Below, one piece after another: positions 1 through 6,843 of a stretch of 64,000 nt of DNA. The notes beneath the pieces were generated by a model. It saw only the letters and a list, made by a program, of their open reading frames with translations. It was not told the DNA's origin and did no database searches. How positions within the stretch are numbered: position 1 is the first letter of the stretch; every line of letters begins with the position of its first letter. A program made the translations under genes and the position numbers. Origin of the DNA: Brevibacterium casei CIP 102111 (GTDB taxonomy: Bacteria; Actinomycetota; Actinomycetes; Actinomycetales; Brevibacteriaceae); contig NZ_FXZC01000002.1 in NCBI RefSeq assembly GCF_900169275.1, forward strand, positions 62,001-126,000, read 5' to 3'.

Positions 1-377
1 GCCGACACGACGGTCGACTGTCCCGACCTCCGGCTGTCATCGGCCAGGATCGCCGCCTCAAGCCTCATGACGTGGAGGTAGCAGTCGTCGAAGATGCGAG
101 TGGGATAGCCGAGGTTGCCTCGGCACCAGCTACCTCGCTTCGACCGGCAGATCGGGCAGGGCGTGTTCTTCGCCGTGTCGACGAGATCGAACAGCTTCGA
201 GCGCTTCGGGACGTGGATCGACGGGGCCGCTTCGGCCTCATTCCCGCGACCCTGTGAGTACTCCTGTGAGAAGCCCAAAGGTGATCCGAGCATCGCTCCA
301 GTTGAGAGGGCAGGCGAGTCGTTAGACCCACTTCTCCACTCGGGAAGTGGGGCACTCTTGCGGTACTTGGTGCTCAT
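1..377 (-). CDS. Hypothetical protein with CPxC zinc-type motif, cut by the left window edge
   Basis: The reading frame is open from an ATG at 377-375 to the window edge, at least 125 residues. It begins MSTKYRKSAPLPEW. A cysteine cluster near residues 74-85 (CPICRSKRGSWC) looks like a small zinc-binding module of the kind common in actinophage and mobile-element hypothetical proteins; the following stretch is rich in aromatic and acidic residues. The start is supported by a near-perfect Shine-Dalgarno AGGAGGT eight bases upstream. The ATG overlaps the TGA of the preceding gene (ATGA), so translation is probably coupled. It is the last visible gene of the leftward operon. The function is unknown. 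Confidence 0.7.
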   Translation of the reverse strand, partial: MSTKYRKSAPLPEWRSGSNDSPALSTGAMLGSPLGFSQEYSQGRGNEAEAAPSIHVPKRSKLFDLVDTAKNTPCPICRSKRGSWCRGNLGYPTRIFDDCYLHVMRLEAAILADDSRRSGQSTVVS

Positions 378-811
378 GTCTCGCACCTCCTCGCGCCTGC
401 CTCGGCAGGTCGAGCAGGTAGACTCACCAGCTCATGCCAGCCAGTCCCGTTGCAGGCATGCCCGCAGCGGGATGAGTCCAGCCACGCCCTCGCCTTTTCC
501 GCTTCCGCCTCGGTGGCGTACAGAGCGACCGTGAGGCCGCGTCCGCAGTGGCTCAGGACGGCGTGCGGTCCGTCGCCCATCACCCACTCGGCGCGCGGCC
601 ACCGGCACCGTGCGAGCGCCCTGTGCAATCTGTGCACGCGACCGCAGGTGTGTGGAGCAGGCCGCGCCACTGTCGAGGCGAACTCGGTCGCCCTGCGGGC
701 AAGGTTGGCAAGGACAGATGTCGACCTTTCGCTCACGCCGTGGTCTCGCGTCATTGGTGGGGGAGCGGTCGGTGCGATGCTCACAACTGATTCAGGTGTC
801 TTGGCGCTCAT
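374..811 (-). CDS. Small hypothetical protein of the integrated element
   Basis: A 145-residue protein. The first 55 residues look like low-complexity linker. The C-terminal half is compact and domain-like: WVMGDGPHAVLSHC followed by VALYATEAEAEKARAWLDSS and CGHACNGTGWHELV. This resembles short conserved hypothetical proteins in actinobacterial mobile elements with a beta-strand, helix, Cys/His-rich tail layout (family impression, not proved). The start ATG at 811 has GAGGAG six bases upstream. Its TGA overlaps the next gene's ATG. It is probably transcribed with the replicase operon or from a promoter inside the iteron region. It carries no catalytic motif that I recognise. Confidence 0.65.
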   Translation of the reverse strand: MSAKTPESVVSIAPTAPPPMTRDHGVSERSTSVLANLARRATEFASTVARPAPHTCGRVHRLHRALARCRWPRAEWVMGDGPHAVLSHCGRGLTVALYATEAEAEKARAWLDSSRCGHACNGTGWHELVSLPARPAEAGARRCET

Positions 812-1001
812 TGTGATCTCCTCGAAATGATGGGCTCTCGCACGCGCGAGGACAGTAATGGTGGTGTGGCGCTCTGAGCAGGGGTGGAGTTCCCTGCCCC
901 GGGCGGTGGGCTGAAGCTCTTCAGTTGGCTTCGCGTATCAGGCCAATGAGCGGGTGTTTTCATCTGTTCAATCACCCCGCTCGCGCTCAGGCTCCAGGGG
1001 G

Positions 1002-1254
1002 CCGCGCACCCGCGCACCCTAAAGGGTGCGCGCGGGTGCGCGGGCACCCCCGGGATGATGCCTCCGTGCCGAGGCCGCTCAGAACCCGCGCAGACCCTTG
1101 CGCGGCTGCGATCCGCTAGAAATAGCGGCAGAAGGTGCCTAATGCAGTGACCCGCGCAAACCCGCGCATATCGGCGCGCGGCAAAAATGCCCCGCGCATG
1201 CCTGGTCTGAATCGGGTCAATATTTGCACTCTCATGCGCGGGGAACACGTGTTC
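1002..1254. other. Candidate replication origin: iterons behind the Prim-Pol gene
   Basis: The octamer CCCGCGCA occurs exactly five times in direct orientation (1009, 1085, 1151, 1161, 1191) and twice inverted (1037-1044, 1235-1242), seven copies in about 235 bp. Some copies form dyads: arms at 1002-1019 and 1024-1042, and CCCCGCGCATG at 1190-1200 facing its inverse at 1233-1243, with a more AT-rich stretch between (1209-1230). No convincing gene covers 830-1268. In phage islands and Prim-Pol plasmids the origin often lies next to the primase gene, so origin function is a reasonable inference; transcriptional terminator or partition site are alternatives. Confidence 0.55.
1243..1254. promoter_or_regulatory. 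Perfect 12-bp palindrome GAACACGTGTTC
   Basis: A perfect palindrome lies 15 bp beyond the stop codon of the Prim-Pol gene, at the edge of the iteron cluster. It has the size of a dimeric repressor or initiator binding site. Which protein binds is unknown. Confidence 0.35.
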
Positions 1255-1268
1255 TATTCCTACTTGTG

Positions 1269-3503
1269 TTACCACCCTTCGACCTCCTCGGCTTCCCCCG
1301 CTTCGACTGTTTCGATGATGAGGCCGCGCTCGCGCTGTACCTTCTCGACGAGGCGACCTGTCACGCCCGAGGGGAATTCCTCGCCCATCTCCTCGGCACG
1401 TTTCTTCTCGCGCATGACGACATCGCGGGCATGGCGAGCACCTGCGTCGGTTGGTACGTCGAGTCGGTCGAGCAAGTCGCGGATGTCTTGGGTGACGACT
1501 CCGAATGTGGTGCGCTCGGGAACGAACGCCAGACGGCCCGTCTCGTCGAGCGACCGCCGAAAGGTGAGGGTGGACCCGTCGCCTTTGGAGCGCTGCTTGG
1601 TATTGACGAGAGAGAACATCTCGCGCTCACGCTCATCTCTCTTGAGGGTCCAGCTCCCACCCACGTCGTCACGCTTGCCGCTTGATCCGCGTGCACGGTC
1701 GCCAGCCCAGCCAGTATTGTCGGTGCGGATCACTGTCAGCCCGCGCCGCTTCAGCTCAGCACTGGTGAGGTTGTACAGCCGCCTCATCGTGTCAGAACTG
1801 TTTTCCTCGCCCTCGGTCACACGCTGAGTCGAGTCCAGGATGAGAAGGTCGCCGCGTCCGATGCCGTATGCGTCGAGGATCGCTCGCAGTTGCTCAGCTC
1901 CCTTGTCGGTGTCCAAACCGCGCAGACGAGGCATTGAGAGCAATAGCAGGCGTTCAGAGACTCTCTCGACATTCTCTGGTGTCACGCCAAGGTCGGTAAG
2001 CCTCTCGGCGTGGTCGTCATCGCTGTTCTCCATGTCGACGATGAGCACGCGAGCAGACCGAGCGAACGTGAGCTGCCGACCGATGAAATCGGGCCGCTCC
2101 ATGGCCAGCGCCACTGCGAGCGCTTGCACCAGCAAGCTCTTTCCTTCGCCCGCAGGGGCGATGATCGAGACCTGCTCGCCTTCGGGGACCACTCCATGCC
2201 ACGCCCATGCACGCTCGGGGCGGTCAGGGTCAACAAGCGCAGCCAAGTTCGCCAGAGGATAAGCCTTTCGCACTTCCTCGGCTGGAGTGCTCGCGCGTCC
2301 AGCTTCCGCAGAGCAATTGACAGGCTCGCGCGCCGTCGCCTCGGCGACCTCGGGAACGATCTCCGCCTCAGCCGTGGTCGTCACGCTCTCGATCTCCTCA
2401 GTGCCTGTTCCTGTGATCTCGGCGGGGCGCTCGCCGACCCTCTCGATGGCGCTCGCCCACTTGTGCTCGACTTGCCTAGAACCGAACCGTCGATCCCGAG
2501 GGCATGTCGCGAGATACTGCTCGCGCATGTCGTCGAGCGGGTGCCCTTCAGGGTCGGCATTGCTCAGCTCGACCAGGCGCACTGCCGCCGCGAATGCGCC
2601 GGTGTCCCAGCCGTGCCCGCGATCATTGCGTTGATCTTTGCCGAGCTTGCCAAGCTCGTGCAGCTCGGCGAGCACGCCCTCGACGGCCCTCCCGACGTAG
2701 GCGCTCGGAACAGTCGTTCCGGGCCTGAAGTCGGCTGTTGTCGCACTCAAGGTATGCCGCCCATCTCTCGGTCCCTGAGAAGTGTCCTCGGGGCGGCGCA
2801 TGAGGTCGAGAAGCACCTCCGGCACTGTGAGCGCACTGAGCATCGTCACACCCTCGTCCTCCACTACAGGGAAAAGGTCACGCACAGCGCCCGCGTCCTT
2901 CTCTGCGGCGGCGCGGTGATAGCCAAGGTCGGTAGTAATGCGGTAGAAGGCTCCCGAGGCATGACGACACCCTGGGCCAACGACGTAGAAGCCAGCGCCT
3001 CGGACATCGACATGCGGGGCGACCGCACCAGAAGCCGTGAGCAGGTCCACGCCCTCGGGCACGGATCCGTATAGGTGCACGCCTCCGTCGGGGCGTCCGG
3101 TCGTTACCTTGAGGGTCGAGCGTGCCCAGACAGAGACCTCGGCATGCCTTGCGGCCAACTCGTCGAGCCACGCTCGACCCTCGGGGCCGTCGAAATCGAG
3201 CACTGCCAGGCCACGACCACAGAGGAGGCCCCAGTTCGGTCGTTGCCCCATCGTCCGCAGGACCTCTACCTCATGGTCGAGCACCTGCTCGGCGCGGCTG
3301 AACGGTTGGGACCTTGATCCCAACCCGAGAGCGTGGGTGGGTTGCTTGCCACTAGGCACCAGGGCCACTACTGGCACGCCTGCCTCTACCGCCGTCGCCG
3401 CGTTGAGTGCCGCCGATGAGGTCAGGCTTTCATCAAGCTCGCCGACCAGGTCGTCGAGCGTTATGAAACTTGCGGAGTTTTCAGCGCGAGGTAGCGTTGG
3501 CAT
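1269..3503 (-). CDS. Bifunctional DNA primase-polymerase / RecA-like ATPase (replication initiator)
   Basis: A 744-residue two-domain replication protein. The N-terminal Prim-Pol (archaeo-eukaryotic primase) domain shows LDFDGPEG at 102-109, GGVHLYG at 140-146 and DVRGAGFYVVGPG at 166-178, the metal- and nucleotide-binding motifs of that family. A variable linker runs over about 360-410. The C-terminal part is a RepA/AAA_25-like ATPase with Walker A APAGEGKS at 448-455 and Walker B LLILD near 552-556. It should prime and unwind the element's DNA for autonomous replication. The ATG at 3503 is chosen over an in-frame TTG at 3542 because GGAGGGG lies just upstream. It belongs to the leftward operon and is followed by the iteron region. 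Confidence 0.9.
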   Translation of the reverse strand: MPTLPRAENSASFITLDDLVGELDESLTSSAALNAATAVEAGVPVVALVPSGKQPTHALGLGSRSQPFSRAEQVLDHEVEVLRTMGQRPNWGLLCGRGLAVLDFDGPEGRAWLDELAARHAEVSVWARSTLKVTTGRPDGGVHLYGSVPEGVDLLTASGAVAPHVDVRGAGFYVVGPGCRHASGAFYRITTDLGYHRAAAEKDAGAVRDLFPVVEDEGVTMLSALTVPEVLLDLMRRPEDTSQGPRDGRHTLSATTADFRPGTTVPSAYVGRAVEGVLAELHELGKLGKDQRNDRGHGWDTGAFAAAVRLVELSNADPEGHPLDDMREQYLATCPRDRRFGSRQVEHKWASAIERVGERPAEITGTGTEEIESVTTTAEAEIVPEVAEATAREPVNCSAEAGRASTPAEEVRKAYPLANLAALVDPDRPERAWAWHGVVPEGEQVSIIAPAGEGKSLLVQALAVALAMERPDFIGRQLTFARSARVLIVDMENSDDDHAERLTDLGVTPENVERVSERLLLLSMPRLRGLDTDKGAEQLRAILDAYGIGRGDLLILDSTQRVTEGEENSSDTMRRLYNLTSAELKRRGLTVIRTDNTGWAGDRARGSSGKRDDVGGSWTLKRDEREREMFSLVNTKQRSKGDGSTLTFRRSLDETGRLAFVPERTTFGVVTQDIRDLLDRLDVPTDAGARHARDVVMREKKRAEEMGEEFPSGVTGRLVEKVQRERGLIIETVEAGEAEEVEGW

Positions 3504-3544
3504 CGCCCCTCCGATCAGCGGTGGGGAGAAAAATTGAGCCAAGA

Positions 3545-3619
3545 TCAGGCTTCACTCTCGGTACAGCAGTTACCGGCAGTTTCGCCCTTGGTTCCGTCGA
3601 GTGCGATCTCGATGCCCAT
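3545..3619 (-). CDS. Possible 24-residue leader or small protein upstream of the Prim-Pol gene
   Basis: A short frame begins at ATG 3619 (MGIEIALDGTKGET...) and ends at a TGA, 41 bp before the Prim-Pol start. It contains a Cys-Cys pair near the end. The upstream GAGGGCA is only a weak ribosome site and lies inside the stem of a hairpin (3625-3653). It fills part of an otherwise empty 262-bp gap in a tightly packed operon. It could be a true microprotein, a leader peptide, or chance. Confidence 0.25.
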   Translation of the reverse strand: MGIEIALDGTKGETAGNCCTESEA

Positions 3620-3624
3620 GTGAG

Positions 3625-3661
3625 AAGTGCCCTCGGTGTAGTCGGGGGCACTTCGCTTTTT
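3625..3661 (+). terminator. Hairpin with T-tract, terminator-like on + strand
   Basis: Arms AAGTGCCC (3625-3632) and GGGCACTT (3646-3653) are followed by CGC and five T residues, an intrinsic terminator shape on the + strand. No + strand gene lies just upstream. It might end an antisense transcript over the Prim-Pol start, or act on the minus strand as a 5' leader hairpin. Confidence 0.45.
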
Positions 3662-3765
3662 CGAATCATCATGTGAGTCCTTTCTGAAATGCGGAGGGCC
3701 GAGCGGCCCTCGTAGGACTGCCCGGCCCTCGCGCCAGCGGCATGTGCGATCTGGATCTTGATCGC

Positions 3766-4032
3766 TCAGAAGTGTTGAGAGGCAAGCGACCCGCCTCTCG
3801 ACACGCGTCGCTCCCAGTCGGCGAATGCCGCCGCGATCTCGTCGGTCGAGTGTGTCGGGGTGGCCGGTCGACGCTCTTTCTCGTCCCGTCGAGCTTTCTC
3901 GACATGCCGGGCTTGCTCCTCAGCTTGTCGTCGTTGGGCTTCGACCTGTTGCCGCTCCCGCTGTCGAGCTTCGGCGGCGGCGATCATGTCCGCACGACGA
4001 AGTCTGCGACGGTGCTCATCCTGACTCATCAT
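3766..4032 (-). CDS. Small charged coiled-coil protein of the element
   Basis: An 88-residue protein, very rich in Arg, Gln, Glu and Ala over residues 8-55, with the heptad-like pattern of a long amphipathic helix or coiled coil. A short acidic tail (TDEIAAAFADWERRV) resembles an interaction helix. The start overlaps the stop of the HTH gene (ATGA); a second ATG at 4029 is equally possible. It has no enzyme motif. Its position between the excisionase-like gene and the replicase suggests a regulatory or replication accessory role, which is inference only. Confidence 0.6.
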   Translation of the reverse strand: MMSQDEHRRRLRRADMIAAAEARQRERQQVEAQRRQAEEQARHVEKARRDEKERRPATPTHSTDEIAAAFADWERRVSRGGSLASQHF

Positions 4033-4223
4033 CGTGCGGCCCCGGCGATGAACTCTGCGAGGGCGGACTCGGGCACGCGTAGGAGTCGCCCCACTCGGAT
4101 GGCCCGGAGCGCACCCTCGGCTATGACGCGATACACGGTGTCATTGGTGCACTCAAGATGAGCGGCTACCTCGGACACTTTCATTACTCTCTCCAATGTT
4201 GGGGACTCGACAACTGCGGTCAT
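4029..4223 (-). CDS. Excisionase/AlpA-like helix-turn-helix DNA-binding protein
   Basis: A 64-residue protein. Residues 13-60 form a MerR/excisionase-type winged helix: VSEVAAHLECTNDTVYRVI, then a wing and LRVPESALAEFI. Such proteins direct excision (Xis) or activate the integrase and replication operon (AlpA). The ATG at 4223 is preferred over an in-frame TTG at 4235 because GGAGGA lies at proper spacing. It is the first gene of the leftward operon, transcribed away from the putative regulator at 4328. It is followed without a gap by the coiled-coil gene. Confidence 0.85.
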   Translation of the reverse strand: MTAVVESPTLERVMKVSEVAAHLECTNDTVYRVIAEGALRAIRVGRLLRVPESALAEFIAGAAR

Positions 4224-4263
4224 GTCTTCCTCCAATTTCCAGTTTTTGCTTGTTTCATCTGAT

Positions 4264-4328
4264 GTCTGCCGACGACTTTCACTCTAGAAGGTTGTAATTG
4301 CAGACACCAACCTATAATCTTGTAGACA
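4264..4328. promoter_or_regulatory. Divergent control region with leaderless promoter and TGTCTGC repeats
   Basis: On the + strand TATAAT at 4313-4318 lies nine bases before the ATG at 4328, so the transcript should start at or within a few bases of the ATG (leaderless). On the minus strand TTGGTG and TAGAGT (plus-strand 4281-4286) are 18 bp apart and could drive the HTH-replicase operon. TGTCTGC at 4263-4269 and its inverse GCAGACA at 4300-4306, plus TGTAGACA at 4321-4328, overlap both promoters and look like operator sites for a switch protein. Confidence 0.5.
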
Positions 4329-4894
4329 TGACGAAACGCAATCCAACTTGGAGAGCGAGAAGCGGTCCAGACCGCCCCGCCAACGAAAGGCAAGATAATC
4401 ACTCACACCGAGAAACTTGGGTTGAAGTCGAGGACGGCAGAGGAGGCCGATGGACGGTCACGCTCGGAGACGGCGAGAGGATCACCTCACTCACGGTGCA
4501 TGCCGATAACGTAAAGCAGTCTCATCTTCGAGGAGTGCCCCTTACCGAAATCCGAGCAGTGGCCTATTCCTACATGAGGCAGGTCGAACAACATTTAGAT
4601 GAGGGTTTCCGGCTCGATGATGCTCTCGACGAGGCGGAGCAGCCCGACCTCATGCCCGACGGCAGGACGCCTGTCGTCGAGTTCTTGCAGGCCTATCGTG
4701 ACGCCGGTCCGAGACGGCGACCAGACGGCACGATCGCCCGCACGCCTCGCCGCCAAGCCCTTTCAGAGCATTACGGCGTGACTGAGTACACCGTCGACAA
4801 ATGGGTGCGCTTCCTTCGGGACGAGGGGCACCTTGAAGAAAGCGCCATCCAGCGCAATAAACGAGCTTCCGGCCTTGACAGGTCGGAGAAATAG
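4328..4894 (+). CDS. Putative winged-helix regulator of the element
   Basis: A 188-residue protein. The N-terminal half (residues 30-70) contains a beta-rich stretch, RGGRWTVTLGDGERITSLTV. The C-terminal region (about 125-180) reads like a helix-turn-helix: RRQALSEHYGVTEYTVDKWVRFLRDE. The start at 4328 follows TATAAT by nine bases and has no Shine-Dalgarno, so translation is likely leaderless; an upstream in-frame ATG at 4298 would precede the promoter. Its position, divergent from the excisionase-replicase operon and upstream of the integrase, is where phage islands carry their master repressor. That role is inferred from context and not from a recognised family. Confidence 0.65.
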   Translation: MTKRNPTWRARSGPDRPANERQDNHSHRETWVEVEDGRGGRWTVTLGDGERITSLTVHADNVKQSHLRGVPLTEIRAVAYSYMRQVEQHLDEGFRLDDALDEAEQPDLMPDGRTPVVEFLQAYRDAGPRRRPDGTIARTPRRQALSEHYGVTEYTVDKWVRFLRDEGHLEESAIQRNKRASGLDRSEK

Positions 4895-4971
4895 AAAGCG
4901 GCCCCGGACTTCCGCCAAGAACCCCCGGGACCGCCTGACTGAAACTCATATTTGAGAACGGAGAAACAGCC

Positions 4972-5253
4972 ATGCACCAGACTACCCATCTCACTCTCGC
5001 CGAGGCCATAGAGCCACACCTGAGCGTGATCTACAGCGAGGAGGCTCCTGTCGACCGCCTCGGTGGGGTCGATACCACCACGGGCCTCATGCTGACCAGG
5101 ATCGCCGACAGTGCCGTCGTCTACCGTCTCGGCTGCGGTCAGCATAGCGACGATGACGAGATTCGGCGTATAACAGCCAAGTTCATCGCTGAGGGCGTTC
5201 TACCCATACGGGGTGGAGTAGTTCGTCTGACCTCCGAGGAGGTGGCGGCATGA
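4972..5253 (+). CDS. Small hypothetical protein upstream of the integrase
   Basis: A 93-residue soluble protein without recognised motifs. It has an even mix of hydrophobic and charged residues, and the C-terminal part (DDDEIRRITAKFIAEGVL...GVVRLTSEEV) looks like a small helical-beta domain. The ATG has GGAG eight bases upstream. The last codon overlaps the integrase start (ATGA), and a strong AGGAGG inside its 3' end serves the integrase, so the two proteins are probably made together. It could modulate integrase directionality, but nothing in the sequence shows this. Confidence 0.65.
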   Translation: MHQTTHLTLAEAIEPHLSVIYSEEAPVDRLGGVDTTTGLMLTRIADSAVVYRLGCGQHSDDDEIRRITAKFIAEGVLPIRGGVVRLTSEEVAA

Positions 5254-6590
5254 GCACGGGAAACCGTCGAGCTGTCCCAGCCGATGCTCTCAAGACGTGC
5301 CCCTCGTGTGGAGAGTCCCGAGGCAATCGCCGACAAGGCTGGGGGCCGATCCACAAGGGCGACGAGGTGATCGGCTACACGTGCCCCAACTGTCCGATGT
5401 GGGATGAGCCGATCCGCCGTATCGAGACGGCGCGCGGCGTTCGCTTCCGCGTCGTCGTCGATGCCACGCCCAGAGGTGCGGCTAAGCGCAAGCAAGCGAC
5501 GAAGACGCTCGACACTCTCGATGAGGCGCGGCAGTTCGTCGCCGAGGTGCGCGCCGAGGTTTCCGAGCGTGGGGGACTGTCTGCGCGGACGCTCACGGTT
5601 GCTCAGCTCGTTGACCGCTATGTCGCGTCTCGCGTCGACATCCGTAAGACCACAGCCGACAACTACGCCTACCGGGCGAAACCTGTCGTCGACGCGCTCG
5701 GGGATAGACCCGTGCGGGAGTTGACAGCGGGCGAGATAGAGAAGTTCATCGCCGAGACGGTGGCGGGGGAGCGGACGCGCCGAGATGGTCGGCCGTTCGC
5801 TCCTGGCACTGTGCGTTCGGCAGTGAACCGCCTCAGCCAGGCGCTCGACTTCGCGGTCCGCGACGGTCTGGTCGAGAAGAATGTCGCCGATTTGGTGAGG
5901 ATGCCACGCGCTCGCAAGACCAGGGGCACTGAGCTGGAACACTGGCCCACTGAAGGCCATGGGGCCGAGGCCGTATGCACTGACCTCGACAAGTTCCGTG
6001 CCAAGTCAGACTTGGATCGCCTCGCTGGGGCATGGCGGCTCACCTTGTGCGGACTCACCAGGGCGGATGTAATGGGCCTGCGATGGTCGGACATCGACTT
6101 CGGCGCGGGCACCGTCACAGTCCGGCAAGGTCGAGTCATTGCCGACAAGGGTGGGGGCGATGTTGTCGACGATACGAAGTCAGAACAGCGTCGCCGCTCG
6201 GTGCCGGTCGATGTCATCGAGGCGGGTACTCTCGACCTCCTGCGACAGCTCAAGATAAGGCAGGTAAGTGAGAAGTTGGAGGCGGGAGCGGCCTACCACG
6301 ACAGCGGCTATGTCGTCGTCGACGAGGTGGGGTGTCCTCTCCGTCCTGAGCTGTACTCAGATTGGTTCAGGGCGCTATGCCGACGCTCGGGTGTCCCTGT
6401 GATCCGCCTGCATTCAGTGAGGCACACTCTCGCGTTCTTGCTCCATCGACTCGGAGTAGTGCCCGGCGATGCCGCCGCCCTCCTCGGGCACACTGTCGAG
6501 GTCCACCTCAGCACGTACCTTCCGGACGCTGGAGACTCAGGCATCACAGCGGCGGCGCAGGCCCTCGGGTCACGTACTCATGCCGCTTGA
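5250..6590 (+). CDS. int: Tyrosine integrase with N-terminal zinc ribbon
   Basis: A 446-residue site-specific recombinase. C17-x2-C20 and C45-x2-C48 form a zinc-ribbon-like start, followed by an AP2-like arm-binding region (about 65-105), a SAM-like core-binding domain (112-215) and the catalytic domain. Catalytic residues seen: H388 and R391 in HSVRH, H414 in LLGH, and the nucleophile Y423. The first catalytic Arg region reads CGLTRADVMGLRW, with Thr270-Arg271 where most relatives have GLR. It integrates and excises the element at the adjacent tRNA-Pro. The AGGAGG-led ATG overlaps the upstream gene. Confidence 0.95.
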   Translation: MSTGNRRAVPADALKTCPSCGESRGNRRQGWGPIHKGDEVIGYTCPNCPMWDEPIRRIETARGVRFRVVVDATPRGAAKRKQATKTLDTLDEARQFVAEVRAEVSERGGLSARTLTVAQLVDRYVASRVDIRKTTADNYAYRAKPVVDALGDRPVRELTAGEIEKFIAETVAGERTRRDGRPFAPGTVRSAVNRLSQALDFAVRDGLVEKNVADLVRMPRARKTRGTELEHWPTEGHGAEAVCTDLDKFRAKSDLDRLAGAWRLTLCGLTRADVMGLRWSDIDFGAGTVTVRQGRVIADKGGGDVVDDTKSEQRRRSVPVDVIEAGTLDLLRQLKIRQVSEKLEAGAAYHDSGYVVVDEVGCPLRPELYSDWFRALCRRSGVPVIRLHSVRHTLAFLLHRLGVVPGDAAALLGHTVEVHLSTYLPDAGDSGITAAAQALGSRTHAA

Positions 6591-6603
6591 GGACTCTCGC
6601 GCT

Positions 6604-6625
6604 TTGTGAGAGGCCTTGTGAGAGG
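6604..6625 (+). repeat. Tandem TTGTGAGAGG repeat beside the attachment site
   Basis: TTGTGAGAGG occurs at 6604-6613 and again at 6616-6625, a 12-bp period, between the integrase stop and the tRNA. Short direct repeats in this position are typical of integrase arm-type binding sites, which is the likely role. Confidence 0.45.
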
Positions 6626-6632
6626 TAAACGA

Positions 6633-6670
6633 AATGCCCCGTCACACTGTACGTGTGGCGGGGCATTCTT
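6633..6670. terminator. Bidirectional intrinsic terminator between int and tRNA-Pro
   Basis: A 15-bp stem (6633-6647 with 6653-6667, one G-T pair) encloses the loop TGTAC. It can end the integrase transcript and also the leftward tRNA-Pro transcript, whose 3' end is 37 bp away. Confidence 0.7.
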
Positions 6671-6703
6671 CCGCTTAAATTCAAGGATGATGAGCGGCGG
6701 ATT

Positions 6704-6780
6704 TGGTCGGGCTAGCGGGATTTGAACCCACGACCTCTTCACCCCCAGTGAAGCGCGCTACCAAGCTGCGCCATAGCCCG
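6704..6780 (-). tRNA. tRNA-Pro (anticodon GGG)
   Basis: A 77-nt cloverleaf on the minus strand. The acceptor stem CGGGCTA pairs with TAGCCCG (6708-6714), followed by discriminator A and an encoded CCA (6707-6704). The anticodon arm is CTTCA-CTGGGGG-TGAAG with GGG at the anticodon positions, and the T arm contains GGTTCAAATCC. The gene is intact despite the element lying against its 3' end, so the element must supply the 3' sequence at the junction. Confidence 0.95.
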
Positions 6781-6815
6781 TTGTCCAGCACCTGGGCCGA
6801 AGCAACGAGAACTAG

Positions 6816-6843
6816 CCTATAACGATCGTCGTCCAACTGCCAA
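6816..6843 (-). promoter_or_regulatory. Probable tRNA-Pro promoter
   Basis: On the minus strand TTGGCA (plus 6838-6843) and TATAGG (plus 6816-6821) are separated by 16 bp, about 35 bp upstream of the mature tRNA start. Confidence 0.45.

Larger units (their letters stand above)
1..6707. mobile_element. Integrated element at tRNA-Pro, right-hand part (left end outside window)
   Basis: A tyrosine integrase gene ends about 115 bp from the 3' end of a tRNA-Pro gene, the classic arrangement of an element integrated into a tRNA 3' end. Two divergent operons follow: regulator, small protein and integrase to the right; excisionase-like HTH, coiled-coil protein, Prim-Pol/ATPase and small cargo genes to the left, with an iteron-rich region behind the replicase. 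The architecture matches phage-inducible chromosomal islands or a Prim-Pol type actinomycete integrative element (inference). No transfer, capsid or terminase gene is visible. The second attachment site must lie left of the window. The tRNA is left intact, so the attachment core presumably lies within the tRNA 3' part, roughly 6704-6750. Confidence 0.85.

Noticed and set aside
808..1275. A 155-codon minus-strand frame over the iteron region
   Set aside because: It has an Arg/Ala/His-rich composition without domain features, crosses the repeats and overlaps a better-supported gene start at 811.
4896..4936. A terminator after the putative regulator gene (GC-rich arms)
   Set aside because: The stem has a mismatch and a long loop and lacks a T-tract; it may be a weak pause, but I cannot support more.
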